Shown: positions 1 to 10,342 of the stretch, piece by piece
Position numbering within the stretch: position 1 is the first letter of the stretch
How the letters are laid out: each line of letters opens with the position of its first letter
Assembly (NCBI RefSeq): GCF_003097515.1
Contig: NZ_CP029188.1
Location: 434,001-498,000, forward strand
Direction: 5' to 3'
Source of the DNA: Streptomyces tirandamycinicus
GTDB lineage: Bacteria; Actinomycetota; Actinomycetes; Streptomycetales; Streptomycetaceae
Length of the DNA: 64,000 nt
The notes under the pieces: model-generated
Database searches by the model: none
Seen by the model: the letters and a program-made list of their open reading frames with translations, nothing else
Told to the model about the DNA's origin: nothing
Translations under genes and position numbers: made by a program

Positions 1-191
1 TGGACGGTTCCGCGCGCCGAGGCCGGCGGGGTGTCCCCCCACAGCACGCCGATCAGCCGGGACACGGTCGCCACCCGGTCGGCCTCGAGCAGCAGCACGG
101 CGAGCAGGCACCGCTCCTGCCGGCGTCCGCCGAGTGGCAGGAGCCGTCCGTCGCGACGGGCTTCGAAGGGGCCGAGCAACCGGAACTCCAT
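1..191 (-). CDS. SARP/AfsR-family transcriptional regulator, N-terminal part only
   Basis: The frame opens at ATG 191 and runs off the left edge, giving 63 residues. The start MEFRLLGPFEARRDGR, then LPLGGRRQ and LLLEADRVATVSRLIGVLWG, is the standard opening of the winged-helix DNA-binding domain of SARP/AfsR regulators (OmpR-like fold followed by a BTAD domain). Family members activate secondary-metabolite or morphology genes, sometimes with added NB-ARC and TPR domains. The C-terminal layout cannot be seen here, so the subclass is unknown. It is transcribed away from the secreted-protein gene that begins at 298. The family call is firm from the N-terminal motif; a link to any gene cluster would be a guess. 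Confidence 0.85.
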   Translation of the reverse strand, partial: MEFRLLGPFEARRDGRLLPLGGRRQERCLLAVLLLEADRVATVSRLIGVLWGDTPPASARGTV

Positions 192-297
192 GGGACGCAG
201 AGCCTAGGCGACGCCCGGACGCCGTGGTGATCCGTTGGTGAGCGGGCCCGGGGAGCCTCGGTCCGACGGATCCGCTCCACCATCTTCGGGAGTCCTC

Positions 298-813
298 ATG
301 CGACGCATCCTCATCGCCCTGACGGCGGTCGCCACCACCGCCGCCGGCGCACCCGCCGCCGCCGCGCCCGCGCACGGCACCGCCCCGGGCTGGGAGCCGG
401 CGCCCTCGGCCCCGTGGGACGTGGCGGCTGGCCTGCGCTGCGACTTCGCGGTGCACGGTGAGCCGGTCGTGGACGAGGTCGTCCGGCGGGTGCTGTCCCG
501 GCACGCGGACGGCTCGCCCAAAGACGTCGCCTACAAGGGCGATCTGGTCATCCGGGTCACCAACACCGAGAGCGGCGCGCACTGGGACGCCGACGCGAGC
601 GGTTCGGCCCTGGTCCGCTACGGAACGGACGGATCGCAGTCCTGGAAGGTGCTGGGCCCGGTCCTGGTCGGGGTCGGCGAGGGCAAGGGCAATCTGCCGC
701 GCGGGCTGTACGTCGTCGACGGGGTGTACACCATGACGATCAGCCCCGACGGCTACAAGTCGGTGACCATGGTGCACGGTTCGCGTACGGACATCTGCGC
801 GCAGATCGACTGA
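298..813 (+). CDS. Small secreted protein of unknown function
   Basis: This encodes 171 residues. I chose ATG 298 because MRRILIALTAVATTAAGAPAAAA is a typical Sec signal peptide (basic n-region, hydrophobic core, AxA cleavage site near residue 24) and GGGAG lies just upstream. A frame extending back to 235 would bury this signal. The mature part is about 147 residues with no membrane segment and only two cysteines (in LRCDF and at the C-terminal DICAQ), which could form one disulfide across the domain. The pattern resembles the small beta-rich exported hypothetical proteins common in Streptomyces. I do not recognise a function. It stands alone and is followed by a strong hairpin. Confidence 0.85.
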   Translation: MRRILIALTAVATTAAGAPAAAAPAHGTAPGWEPAPSAPWDVAAGLRCDFAVHGEPVVDEVVRRVLSRHADGSPKDVAYKGDLVIRVTNTESGAHWDADASGSALVRYGTDGSQSWKVLGPVLVGVGEGKGNLPRGLYVVDGVYTMTISPDGYKSVTMVHGSRTDICAQID

Positions 814-820
814 CGGTCGC

Positions 821-858
821 GGCACGGCGCGCTCCGCGGCGGCGGTGCGCGCCGTGCC
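821..858. terminator. Hairpin terminator between converging genes
   Basis: GGCACGGCGCGC (821-832) pairs perfectly with GCGCGCCGTGCC (847-858) around a 14-nt loop. It starts 7 nt after the stop of the secreted-protein gene and faces the end of argH. There is no T-tract, as is usual for Streptomyces terminators, so it could work in both directions. Confidence 0.7.
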
Positions 859-1058
859 CGCAGTGCTCCCCGCCGCTCGGGGCGTCGCGGAGGACGCCGT
901 ACGTACCTGCCGTAAGCACCGGCCGTACACACCGGCCGTACGCACCTGTCATGCGTCCCGGAGGGCGTGGCCGGGCACCGGTCGCCGGGGTCGGCGACGA
1001 GACCGGGGCCTGGACCGTGAGGACACCGGCCCGGGCCCGCCGGGCCGCGCCGCGGCGG

Positions 1059-2498
<1,440 letters not shown>

Positions 2499-2628
2499 TC
2501 AAGAATTGCCGGGCTTCGGATGTGCCGCCGCCTCCCCTGCGCGCCGGGCCGCGGGCGGGCCGGGGCCCGGCGGGCGGGAAGGGGAGGCGGTGGCGGGGGG
2601 CCGGTGGAAGGCGAACGGCCCCGGTGGA

Positions 2629-3822
2629 TCAGGCGAGGTCGCGCTTCGCCGCGATCTTCGACGAGAGGCCGAAGATGTCGATGAAGCCCTGGGCCTTCGA
2701 CTGGTCGAACGTGTCGCCCGTGTCGTACGTCGCGAGGTTGAAGTCGTACAGCGACTGGTCGGACCGCCGGCCGGTGACGACGGCGCGACCGCCGTGCAGG
2801 GTCATCCGGATGTCGCCGGTGACGTGCCGGCTGGCCTCGTCGACGAAGCCGTCCAGGGCCCGCTTGAGCGGGGAGAACCACAGGCCGTCGTAGACGAGCT
2901 CGCCCCAGCGCTGCTCGACCTGCCGCTTGTACCGGGCCAGCTCGCGCTCGACGGTGACGTTCTCCAGCTCCTGGTGGGCGGTGATCAGCGCGATCGCGCC
3001 CGGGGCCTCGTACACCTCGCGGGACTTGATGCCGACGAGCCTGTCCTCGACCATGTCGATCCGGCCGACGCCCTGGGCTCCGGCGCGCTCGTTGAGCTGC
3101 TGGATCGCCTGCAGGACGGTGACGGGCTTGCCGTCGATGGCGACCGGGACGCCAGCCTCGAAGGAGATGATCACCTCGTCGGCCTCGCGGGCCTCGGCCG
3201 GGTTGGAGGTGTACTCGTAGACGTCCTCGATCGGGCCGTTCCAGATGTCCTCCAGGAAGCCGGTCTCCACGGCCCGCCCGAAGACGTTCTGGTCGATGGA
3301 GTACGGCGACTTCTTGGTGGTCGCGATCGGGAGCTGCTTCTCCTCGCAGAACGCGATGGCCTTGTCCCGGGTCATCGCGTAGTCGCGGACCGGGGCGATG
3401 CACTTCAGGTCGGGGGCGAGAGAGGCGATGCCGGCCTCGAACCGCACCTGGTCGTTGCCCTTGCCGGTGCAGCCGTGCGCCACGATCGAGGCGCCGTGCT
3501 TCTTCGCGGCGGCCACCAGGTGCTTGACGATCGTGGGCCGGGAAAGGGCGGAGACCAGCGGGTAGCGGTCCATGTAGAGGGCGTTGGCCTTGATCGCCGG
3601 GAGGCAGTACTCCTCGGCGAACTCGTCCTTGGCGTCCGACACCTCCGCCTCGACGGCACCGCAGGCGAGCGCGCGCTTGCGGATGACGTCCAGGTCCTCG
3701 CCGCCCTGGCCGACGTCCACGGCAACGGCGATGACCTCGGCGCCCGTCTCCTCGGCGATCCAGCCGATGGCGACGGAGGTGTCCAGACCGCCCGAGTAGG
3801 CGAGTACGACGCGCTCGGTCAC
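2629..3822 (-). CDS. argG: Argininosuccinate synthase
   Basis: Condenses citrulline and aspartate with ATP, the penultimate step of arginine synthesis. The GTG start at 3822 gives 397 residues, the normal actinobacterial length; it directly follows AAGGAG, and the protein then begins with the PP-loop motif AYSGGLDTS (residues 8-16). A longer open frame upstream lacks a ribosome site and crosses the promoter. Other family signatures include [14 protein letters not shown] and the [10 protein letters not shown] region. It is followed by argH. From memory, argG and argH are far apart in S. coelicolor, so the pair here is worth noting. Confidence 0.97.
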   Translation of the reverse strand: MTERVVLAYSGGLDTSVAIGWIAEETGAEVIAVAVDVGQGGEDLDVIRKRALACGAVEAEVSDAKDEFAEEYCLPAIKANALYMDRYPLVSALSRPTIVKHLVAAAKKHGASIVAHGCTGKGNDQVRFEAGIASLAPDLKCIAPVRDYAMTRDKAIAFCEEKQLPIATTKKSPYSIDQNVFGRAVETGFLEDIWNGPIEDVYEYTSNPAEAREADEVIISFEAGVPVAIDGKPVTVLQAIQQLNERAGAQGVGRIDMVEDRLVGIKSREVYEAPGAIALITAHQELENVTVERELARYKRQVEQRWGELVYDGLWFSPLKRALDGFVDEASRHVTGDIRMTLHGGRAVVTGRRSDQSLYDFNLATYDTGDTFDQSKAQGFIDIFGLSSKIAAKRDLA

Positions 3823-3838
3823 GGGTTTCTCCTTACGG

Positions 3839-3887
3839 TGCATATGGCGATGGGCATAAGTATGCAGTGCTCCGTATGTTTTGTCAA
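3839..3887 (-). promoter_or_regulatory. argG promoter with overlapping ARG-box-like operator
   Basis: On the minus strand a consensus -35 TTGACA (3887-3882) is separated by exactly 17 nt from CATACT (3864-3859). The -10 sits inside an inverted repeat, GCATA-AG-TATGC (3854-3865), and a second TGCATA element starts at 3839. AT-rich TGCATA-type palindromes over the -10 fit ArgR operators, and argR is in this window. Repression by arginine-bound ArgR is an inference. Confidence 0.75.
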
Positions 3888-3939
3888 CGCGGGTGATATC
3901 CGGTCGCCGCCGGCCGGCCCCCTGCGTAACCTCGCCTCC

Positions 3940-5508
3940 ATGCCGAACAGGGGGAACACGGCCGCTGAGCGGCTGGTGCACGGTGCGGGGATCAAGGAGG
4001 CGCTCGGGGCGGCGGACCCGGACGCCTGGCTGGAGTTCGACGAGGAGGTCCGGGTGGTGCGGCCGAACGAGCCCGGCCGCCGCTCCCCGGACCCGGCCCG
4101 GGTGCCCGCCCTCGCGCTGTGCCACCGGGACGGTCGCGTCCGGGAGGCCGCGCTGGAACGGGTGGCCGATCACCCCGACCTGCTGCCGCTGCTGGTGATC
4201 CGGACCGCGGACTGGGCCGAACCGGTCCGTGCGCGGGCCCGTGGCCTCCTCCCCGGACTGCTGGCCGCGGCGGGGCCGGAGAGCCTGGTGCAGCTCACCG
4301 CGCTGGTGCTGCGGCTGTCCCGCCGCGAGCGCGGCGGGTTCGCGCTTGAGTCGCTGACCGCCCTTCTGCGGTCCGCCGGACCCGCCCGGCTCGAACCGCT
4401 GCTGGCCTCGCCGGATCGCCGCACCCGCCGGTTCGCCTACGGTCTGGCCGTGGAGCGCGGGCTGCTCCCCGCCGACCGGCTGGCCCGCGCCGCGGCGGAG
4501 GACGACGACGCCGTCGTGCAGCGGCTGTGCGCCGAGGCGGCTCTCCGTTCCGGGCCCACCCGCGACGACGTGATCCTCGCGCTGGTGCGGTCACGGCACC
4601 CCGCGGCACGGTCCGCCGGGGTCACGGCCCTGCGCCGGGCGGGACGCCATGACGAGGCCCGGCCGTACCTGACCGACCGCTCGGGGCTGGTACGGGCCTG
4701 CGCCCGCTATGTGCTGCGGCAGGGCGGGATCGAACCGCTTCCCCTCTACCGCGCGCTGTGCGCCGACCCGGCCGACCACGGCATACCGGCCTGGGCGCCG
4801 CTCGGGCTCGCCGAATGCGGCGAGGCCGCGGACGCCGCGTTGCTGTGGCCGCTGACCGGCCATCCCGTGCCGTCGGTACGGGCCCGGGCCGTCGCCGGGC
4901 TCCGTCTGCTCGGCCGGGTCGACCTGGATCGGCTGCGGCCGCTGCTCGACGATCCCGCCCCCGCCGTCACCCGGGAGACCGCGACCACGCTCCTCCCGTG
5001 GGCGGGCCGGCTGCCGGAGGACCGGCTGCTGAACCGGGCCACCGACGACCGGAGTCCCGCCCACACCCGTCGCGCGGCCTTCCGGCTGCTGCGCGCCAGG
5101 GGCGGGGTCGCGGAACTCCGCGCCGCCGTGGCGCTGCTCGACGGCCCGGACCGGGCGCTCGCGACCCTGGCCCGATCGTTGATCCAGCAGTGGGAGCCGC
5201 CGGTGGGAGGGCACCACGACCCCGCCGAACTGGACGCGCTGCTGGACCGCTGCGCGCACCTGTTCAGCGGGTACGCGCTGCTGCGCCTGCGGTCGCGGGC
5301 GGGACTGAGCGGGCGCCCCCGAGCCGACGGGGAGCCGGGGACGGCGGGAGAGCCGGGGACGGCGCGGGAGGCGGCCGTGGTGCGGGGGCCGGGGGCGGTT
5401 GCGGATCCGGGGGCGGCCGTGGGACCCGGGGCCGGCAGCCCGGTACCGTCCCGGAGTTCGCGCGTGGGAGCCATAATCCGGGCATGGGTCAAACGTACGA
5501 ACGCATAG
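3940..5508 (+). CDS. HEAT-repeat protein of unknown role
   Basis: A 522-residue protein made mostly of short paired helices rich in Ala, Leu and Arg. Patterns such as [34 protein letters not shown] and [19 protein letters not shown] recur about every 30-40 residues, which is the look of HEAT/PBS-lyase-like repeats, a scaffold for protein contacts. There is no signal peptide or membrane helix. The last 70 or so residues are a low-complexity Gly/Pro/Ala/Glu tail containing repeated GEPGTA, and the final 25 nt overlap the start of the next gene. No clear ribosome site precedes ATG 3940, so a leaderless transcript is possible. The function is not known. Confidence 0.8.
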   Translation: MPNRGNTAAERLVHGAGIKEALGAADPDAWLEFDEEVRVVRPNEPGRRSPDPARVPALALCHRDGRVREAALERVADHPDLLPLLVIRTADWAEPVRARARGLLPGLLAAAGPESLVQLTALVLRLSRRERGGFALESLTALLRSAGPARLEPLLASPDRRTRRFAYGLAVERGLLPADRLARAAAEDDDAVVQRLCAEAALRSGPTRDDVILALVRSRHPAARSAGVTALRRAGRHDEARPYLTDRSGLVRACARYVLRQGGIEPLPLYRALCADPADHGIPAWAPLGLAECGEAADAALLWPLTGHPVPSVRARAVAGLRLLGRVDLDRLRPLLDDPAPAVTRETATTLLPWAGRLPEDRLLNRATDDRSPAHTRRAAFRLLRARGGVAELRAAVALLDGPDRALATLARSLIQQWEPPVGGHHDPAELDALLDRCAHLFSGYALLRLRSRAGLSGRPRADGEPGTAGEPGTAREAAVVRGPGAVADPGAAVGPGAGSPVPSRSSRVGAIIRAWVKRTNA

Positions 5509-6065
5509 AGGGCCGCATCCGCACCTTCATCGAGCAGCAGCCGGTCTTCTTCACCGCCACGGCGCCGCTCGCCGCCGACGGCCATGTCAACCTCTCCCCC
5601 AAGGGCCGCAGGGGCACGCTCGTCGTCCTCGACGAACTGACCCTGGCCTACCTGGACTTCGGCGGCAGCGGTGCCGAGACCATCGCCCACCTGCGCGAGA
5701 ACGGCCGCATCACCCTGATGTGGTGCGCGTTCAGCGGGCCGCCGAAGGTACTGCGGGTGCACGGACACGGCGAGGCGGTCTTCCGGGACGACCCGCGCTG
5801 GGCCGGATACCTCGCCCACTTCCGGGACGCCGACGGCGCCGGCGCCCGCGCGGTGATCGTCGTGCACGCCCGGCGGATCGGCGACGCGTGCGGCTTCGCC
5901 GTCCCCTTCATGGACTACCGCGAGGAGCGTACGCAGCACGCGGAGCACCTCGAGCGCAAGACGGACGAGGAGTTCGCGGCCTACTGCGAGAAGAAGCCGC
6001 ACGTCGGAGTGAGCCTGGACGGGCTGCCGGCGCTACCGCTGCCGCTGCCCGCGCGCACCGACTGA
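5484..6065 (+). CDS. Pyridoxamine 5'-phosphate oxidase-fold (PPOX) family protein
   Basis: A 193-residue cytosolic protein with the split-barrel flavin-binding fold. The sequence shows the early FFTATAPLAADGHVNLSPKG strand-turn-strand, the LAYLDFGGSG segment and ITLMWCAFSGPPKVLRVHG, which together mark the PPOX/FMN-binding oxidoreductase group. The members closest in pattern bind FMN or F420, but their substrates are mostly unknown. The gene overlaps the tail of the HEAT-repeat gene by 25 nt, so the two are probably co-transcribed. True pyridoxal-phosphate synthesis is unlikely because the PdxH substrate motifs are not evident. Confidence 0.85.
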   Translation: MGQTYERIEGRIRTFIEQQPVFFTATAPLAADGHVNLSPKGRRGTLVVLDELTLAYLDFGGSGAETIAHLRENGRITLMWCAFSGPPKVLRVHGHGEAVFRDDPRWAGYLAHFRDADGAGARAVIVVHARRIGDACGFAVPFMDYREERTQHAEHLERKTDEEFAAYCEKKPHVGVSLDGLPALPLPLPARTD

Positions 6066-6424
6066 CCGCGAGGGCCCGCCCCGGCGGGCGAACGGCGGCA
6101 CACACCGCAGGCGAACGGCGGGCGGGCGTGGGGCCCGACGCGCGCCCTGCCTCACACCGGACGCCGGCCCGGCACCACGGGGCGTACGCACATCCGGCCC
6201 CATGCCGAGCACCGGCCGAGCAGCGGGCGGGCGGCGGGCGGGCGGTGTGCGGGCGGCGGGCCGGGCCCTCGCGGAGTCCCGCCCGGCGCCGCCCCGGCGT
6301 CCTGCCCGGACACCTCACCCGAGGCCCGCCCGAACGCGCCGCCCGAACGCGCCGCCCGGCGATTGAACTCCTCGGACCTCCTCTCCGTATCCACCTGCGC
6401 CACAGGGATGACCGAGGAGCAGCG
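6066..6424 (+). other. Gene-free GC-rich spacer before the flavin operon
   Basis: No convincing frame on either strand. It contains runs of GGCGGGC between about 6220 and 6265 and a direct repeat of CGAACGCGCCGCC around 6332-6356. The ribosome site GAGGAG at 6414-6419 serves the next gene. The promoter of that operon must lie here but I cannot define it. Confidence 0.5.
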
Positions 6425-7798
6425 GTGACGATGATTCAGAGCGGTCGGGCCGCCAGACGCCTGACCATGCGGGCGATCCGGCCGCGCCGCAATCCGGCGA
6501 CGGTGCTGCTGGTCGCCGCCTGGGCCGGGGCCGCCGCCGTCCTGTGGCTGTGGTGGGACAGCACCGCGGTCGTCCGCATGGACACCGCGGAGTGGCTGAT
6601 CGGCGCGGGCCGGATCACGGGACTGCTCGGCGGGTACCTGATCGCCCTCGTGGTGCTGCAGATGGCACGGGTCCCGGCGCTGGAACGGCGGGTGGGCTCC
6701 GACCGGGCGACGCGCTGGCACGCGATGAGCGGCCGGTACGCGATCAGCCTCGTCGTCGCCCATGTCGTCCTCATCGTCTGGGGGTACTCCGTCCAGGCCC
6801 GCACCGGCCTGGTCGAGCAGACCGTCACCGTCGTCGTCGACTTCCCGGAGATGATCGAGGCGACGATCGGTACGGCGCTGCTGCTGCTGGTCGGCTTCGT
6901 CTCGGCCGGCGCGGTGCGCCGCCGGATGCGCTACGAGACCTGGTACTACCTGCATCTGCTGACCTACCTCGCCGTGTACCTGACGTTCTGGCACCAGCTG
7001 GCCACCGGCTCGGAGTTCGTGGCGAGCGCCACCGCGCGCACGATCTGGTACGTGCTCTACGGCACGGTCGGCGCCCTGCTCCTCTGGTACCGGATCCTGG
7101 CGCCGGTGCGGCTCAACCTCCGGCACCGGATGCGTGTGGAGTCGGTCGTGGACGAGGCTCCGGGGGTGGTGTCCGTGCTGATCACGGGGCGCCGGCTGCA
7201 CCGGATCGGCGCCGAGGCGGGCCAGTTCTTCCGCTGGCGGTTCCTCGCCGACGGCCTGCGCTGGAGCTCCAACCCGTACTCCCTCTCCGCGCCGCCCCGT
7301 CCCGACCTGCTGCGCATCACCGTCAAGGCGGCGGGCGGGCACAGCGGCGCGCTCGGCCGGCTGGAGCCGGGAACCCGGGTCTGGGCCGAGGGGCCCTACG
7401 GGGCGATGACCGCGGGCCGGCGCAGCCGCAACAAGGTGCTCCTGATCGCCGGAGGCGCCGGGATCACCCCGCTGCGGGCGCTGTTCGAGACGCTGCCCGC
7501 CGCCCCCGGGGACCTGTCCCTGCTCTACCGGGCCGGTTCGACGGAGGACCTGGCGCTGTGGACCGAGCTCCAGGAGATCGCCGAGGCCCGGCGGGCGAAG
7601 CTGCTCTACGCCGTGAACGGGCCGGACGGGGCGCGGCCGGAGATCAGCACCGAGCGGCTCAAGGAGGTGTTCCCCGACATCGACGAGCACGACGTGTACC
7701 TCTGCGGGCCGCCCGGTCTCGCCGAGGAGTCCTACCACGCACTTCGGGCGGCGGGCGTGCCGTCGCGCCGTATCCATCACGAGTCGTTCGAGATGTGA
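6425..7798 (+). CDS. Ferric-reductase-like membrane flavoprotein (haem-binding transmembrane domain plus FAD/NAD(P)H module)
   Basis: 457 residues from GTG 6425, five nt after GAGGAG. The first half has about six membrane helices (for example ATVLLVAAWAGAAAVLWL, YAISLVVAHVVLIVWG and YYLHLLTYLAVYLTFWH) with histidines placed as haem ligands in VVAHVV, YYLHLL and TFWHQL. The second half is a ferredoxin-reductase module: NPYSLSAPP (FAD), GPYG, GGAGITPLRALFE (nucleotide) and CGPPG near the C-terminus. The likely job is to take electrons from cytosolic NAD(P)H across the membrane. The next gene starts 8 nt later and encodes a secreted FMN carrier, which suggests that protein is the electron acceptor. 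Confidence 0.9.
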   Translation: MTMIQSGRAARRLTMRAIRPRRNPATVLLVAAWAGAAAVLWLWWDSTAVVRMDTAEWLIGAGRITGLLGGYLIALVVLQMARVPALERRVGSDRATRWHAMSGRYAISLVVAHVVLIVWGYSVQARTGLVEQTVTVVVDFPEMIEATIGTALLLLVGFVSAGAVRRRMRYETWYYLHLLTYLAVYLTFWHQLATGSEFVASATARTIWYVLYGTVGALLLWYRILAPVRLNLRHRMRVESVVDEAPGVVSVLITGRRLHRIGAEAGQFFRWRFLADGLRWSSNPYSLSAPPRPDLLRITVKAAGGHSGALGRLEPGTRVWAEGPYGAMTAGRRSRNKVLLIAGGAGITPLRALFETLPAAPGDLSLLYRAGSTEDLALWTELQEIAEARRAKLLYAVNGPDGARPEISTERLKEVFPDIDEHDVYLCGPPGLAEESYHALRAAGVPSRRIHHESFEM

Positions 7799-7806
7799 GG
7801 CCGTAC

Positions 7807-8718
7807 GTGAAGAGGAAGCATCCACTGCGCCGGACGATGATCGCGGTCGCCGGCACCGCGTCGGCCGTCGCGCTGCTGCTGACGCTGAAGCAGCCCGGCA
7901 CCACGGTGGCGGGAGCGGCGTCCCAGGCCGGCGCCCCGCCGGCGAACTCGGCGCCCGCGGGCAGCGGCGCCGTACCCGCGGGCGGGGCGACCGTCCTCGG
8001 GGACGAGGCGGACACGCAGTTCGGGCCGGTACAGGTCGAACTCACCCTGAGCGGCGGCCGGATCACGGGGGCACGGGCCGTCAAGGTGCCCAGCACCGAC
8101 GCCAACAGCCGGAAGATCGCCGAGAGTTCGGTGCCGCAGCTCAACCAGGCGGCCGTCGACGCGCAGAGCGCCGACATCGACACCGTCTCCGGCGCCACCT
8201 ACACCAGCCAGGGCTACATCCGCTCCCTGCAGAGCGCCCTCGACAAGGCGGGGGCGGCGGGCGCCGGGGAAGGTACGGGACAGGACTCCGCGCCGGGCGC
8301 CGGCAGCGGTGCGGACGCCCCGGACGGGGATGTGCCGGGCGGCGGCACAGGGGCCGGCGGCGAGAGCCCCGAGGCGGGCGACGGCTCCGGCGAGGGCTCC
8401 GGCGACGGCCCGGATCCGGGCCAGGGCTCCGGGGCGGGGGCCACCGAGTCGGTGCTCGGAGACGTCGCCGGCACCCAGTACGGCGACGTGCAGGTGCGGC
8501 TCACCGTCAGCGGCGGCCGGATCACCGGCGCCGAGGCCGTGAAGACCCCCGGCTCCGACGCCAACAGCCGCAAGATCGCGGCCGGCGCGGTGCCGAAGCT
8601 CAACCAGGCGGCCGTCGACGCGCAGAGCGCCGACATCGACACCGTCTCCGGCGCCACCTACACCAGCCAGGGCTACATCCGCTCCCTGCAGAGCGCCCTC
8701 GACAAGGCGGGGCTGTGA
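7807..8718 (+). CDS. Exported protein with two FMN-binding domains
   Basis: 303 residues from GTG 7807. A basic N-terminus and one hydrophobic segment (MIAVAGTASAVALLLTL) give a signal peptide or membrane anchor. Two FMN_bind domains follow, separated by a Gly/Asp/Glu/Pro-rich linker of about 70 residues. Each contains DTVSGATYTS, matching the motif whose threonine is covalently flavinylated by ApbE; the acceptors would be Thr131 and Thr284. The last 38 or so residues of the two domains are identical. The stop overlaps the apbE start (GTGA). It is probably the extracytoplasmic two-flavin electron shuttle for the reductase upstream. The terminal acceptor is not encoded here. Confidence 0.9.
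   Translation: MKRKHPLRRTMIAVAGTASAVALLLTLKQPGTTVAGAASQAGAPPANSAPAGSGAVPAGGATVLGDEADTQFGPVQVELTLSGGRITGARAVKVPSTDANSRKIAESSVPQLNQAAVDAQSADIDTVSGATYTSQGYIRSLQSALDKAGAAGAGEGTGQDSAPGAGSGADAPDGDVPGGGTGAGGESPEAGDGSGEGSGDGPDPGQGSGAGATESVLGDVAGTQYGDVQVRLTVSGGRITGAEAVKTPGSDANSRKIAAGAVPKLNQAAVDAQSADIDTVSGATYTSQGYIRSLQSALDKAGL
8138..8712 (+). repeat. Exact 116-bp direct repeat encoding the ends of the two FMN domains
   Basis: Bases 8138-8253 are identical to 8597-8712, an offset of 459 bp (153 codons, in frame). Identity includes synonymous positions, while the DNA just upstream within the same domains has diverged. Confidence 0.95.
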
Positions 8719-9509
8719 GCGGGGACCGGGCGCGGATACGCCATGTCGAGCACGTGATGGGCACGGTGTTCTCGTTCGACGTCCGGATGGACGGCGATGC
8801 CGACCGCGAGCGCGTGCGCGCCGGGCTCGCCGCGGCCGTGGCCGGGCTGCACCACGTGGACGAGGTGTTCTCGCCGTACCGCCCGGACAGCCAGGTCAGC
8901 AGGCTCGCCGCAGGTGAACTCGCCCTGGCCGACTGCGAACCCGACGTCGCCGAGGTCTTCCGGCACTGCGCGGCCGAGGAACGCCTGAGCGAGGGCTGGT
9001 TCACCCCGCGCTACGCCGGCGGACTCGATCCCACCGGCCTGGTGAAGGGGTGGGCGGTGCAGCGGGCGGTGGAGATGATCGCCTCTTCCGGGGCGGCGGC
9101 GGTCTGCGTCAACGGCGGGGGCGACGTCCAGCTGCACGGGGGTCCCTGGCGGGTCGGCGTCTCCGACCCGCTGCATCCCGGCGGGCTGGCGGCGGTCGTC
9201 GAGGCGCACGACGCGCTCGCCGTCGCCACCTCGGGCCCGGCCGAACGAGGCTGCCACATCGTCGACCCGCGCTCCGGCGAGGCCCCGGCCGGGAGCCTGG
9301 CGTCCCTCACCGTGGTCAGCCGGGGGCTGACCCAGGCGGACGCGAGGGCGACGGCCGGGTACGCCATGGGCCCGGAAGCACGCGCCTGGCTGGAGCGGCT
9401 GGACGGCACGGAGGGCTTCGCCGTCGCCGCGGACGGCACCACGTGGCAGACCAGCGGATTCGCCCGGCATCTGGCTCGGCGCGGCGACGGGGCGGACCGG
9501 GCGGCCTGA
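8715..9509 (+). CDS. apbE: FAD:protein FMN transferase (ApbE family)
   Basis: A 264-residue enzyme that transfers FMN from FAD to a threonine in the D-x-x-SGAT motif of client proteins. Family marks are MGTVFSFDV near the N-terminus, LDPTGLVKGWAV, VNGGGDVQLHG and the late ATSGPAERGCHIVDPRSG. The length is short because no signal peptide or lipobox is present, so this copy looks cytosolic, whereas many bacterial ApbE proteins are lipoproteins. The GTG start overlaps the stop of the FMN-carrier gene (GTGA), indicating translational coupling. Its substrate is almost certainly the neighbouring double-domain protein. Confidence 0.93.
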   Translation: MSGDRARIRHVEHVMGTVFSFDVRMDGDADRERVRAGLAAAVAGLHHVDEVFSPYRPDSQVSRLAAGELALADCEPDVAEVFRHCAAEERLSEGWFTPRYAGGLDPTGLVKGWAVQRAVEMIASSGAAAVCVNGGGDVQLHGGPWRVGVSDPLHPGGLAAVVEAHDALAVATSGPAERGCHIVDPRSGEAPAGSLASLTVVSRGLTQADARATAGYAMGPEARAWLERLDGTEGFAVAADGTTWQTSGFARHLARRGDGADRAA

Positions 9510-9725
9510 AGGGGTCCCCACAGCACAGCGCAGCACAGCTCGGCTCAGGCTCCGCTCCGGCTCGGGACCGTCGGACGGCCCGGCACCGCACTCGGCACGG
9601 CGCGTCGCGGGCCTTCGGCGGTACGGACGGCCACGGTCGCGCGCGCCCCGCGCCACCGTACGAAGACGAGGCGTGCGGGACTGCGCCGCGCGCGGCGCGG
9701 ACTTCCCACGGGCCGTCACCGGTCC

Positions 9726-9790
9726 GTCACCGGGCCTTGTGCGGGCCGGTCACCGGGCCTTGTGCGGGCCGTCAGCGGGCCTTCTGCGCC
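9726..9790. repeat. Tandem copies of the argR 3' end
   Basis: GTCACCGGGCCTTGTGCGGG occurs at 9726 and again at 9749, and a diverged third copy from 9771 contains the argR stop codon. The region 9510-9725 otherwise holds no gene and only imperfect GC-rich repeats. Confidence 0.75.
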
Positions 9791-10335
9791 AGACGCAGCA
9801 GATGGTCCGCGAGGGCCTGCCCGCCCGCCGGGTCGCGGGAGATGAGCAGCAGGGTGTCGTCGCCGGCGATCGTGCCCAGGATCGCGTGCAGTTCGGCCTG
9901 GTCGATCGCCGACGCGAGGAACTGGGCCGCGCCCGGGGGCGTGCGCAGGACCACCAGGTTGGCCGAGGCCTCGGCGGAGATCAGCAGCTCGCCGGAGAGG
10001 CGGCGCATCCGCTCCTCCTTGGCGGACTCCCCCAGCGGGGCCTGCGGGGTGCGGAACCCGCCCTCGCTGGGCACCGCGTAGATGAGTTCTCCGCCGGTGT
10101 TCCGGATCTTCACCGCCCCGAGCTCGTCGAGGTCGCGGCTGAGGGTGGCCTGGGTGACGCTCAGTCCGTCGTCGGCGAGCAGCTTCGCCAGCTGGCTCTG
10201 GGAGCGCACCGGCTGCCGGTTGAGGATGTCCACGATCCGGCGGTGGCGGGCCGTGCGCGTCTGCGGCACGGACGGCCCTCCACCGGACTCCGTCTGGGCG
10301 GCTCCCCAGTTCTCGGTGCCCTGCGCGTCGGTCAT
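9772..10335 (-). CDS. argR: Arginine repressor
   Basis: 187 residues; a hexameric, arginine-responsive repressor of the arginine regulon. The N-terminal winged helix is seen in [20 protein letters not shown] followed by the recognition segment [18 protein letters not shown]. The C-terminal oligomerisation and arginine-binding domain ends with [15 protein letters not shown], which carries the aspartates that contact arginine. About 25 extra polar residues precede the HTH, common in streptomycetes. It is the last gene of argCJBDR, starting 7 nt after argD stops, so it is under its own control. Its 3' end is followed by tandem near-copies of itself. Confidence 0.96.
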   Translation of the reverse strand: MTDAQGTENWGAAQTESGGGPSVPQTRTARHRRIVDILNRQPVRSQSQLAKLLADDGLSVTQATLSRDLDELGAVKIRNTGGELIYAVPSEGGFRTPQAPLGESAKEERMRRLSGELLISAEASANLVVLRTPPGAAQFLASAIDQAELHAILGTIAGDDTLLLISRDPAGGQALADHLLRLAQKAR

Positions 10336-10342
10336 CGTCGTC

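Noticed and set aside
1..191. Start of an antibiotic biosynthetic cluster signalled by the SARP gene
   Set aside because: No biosynthetic genes are visible in the window, and SARP-like genes occur widely outside clusters. The left side is not available.
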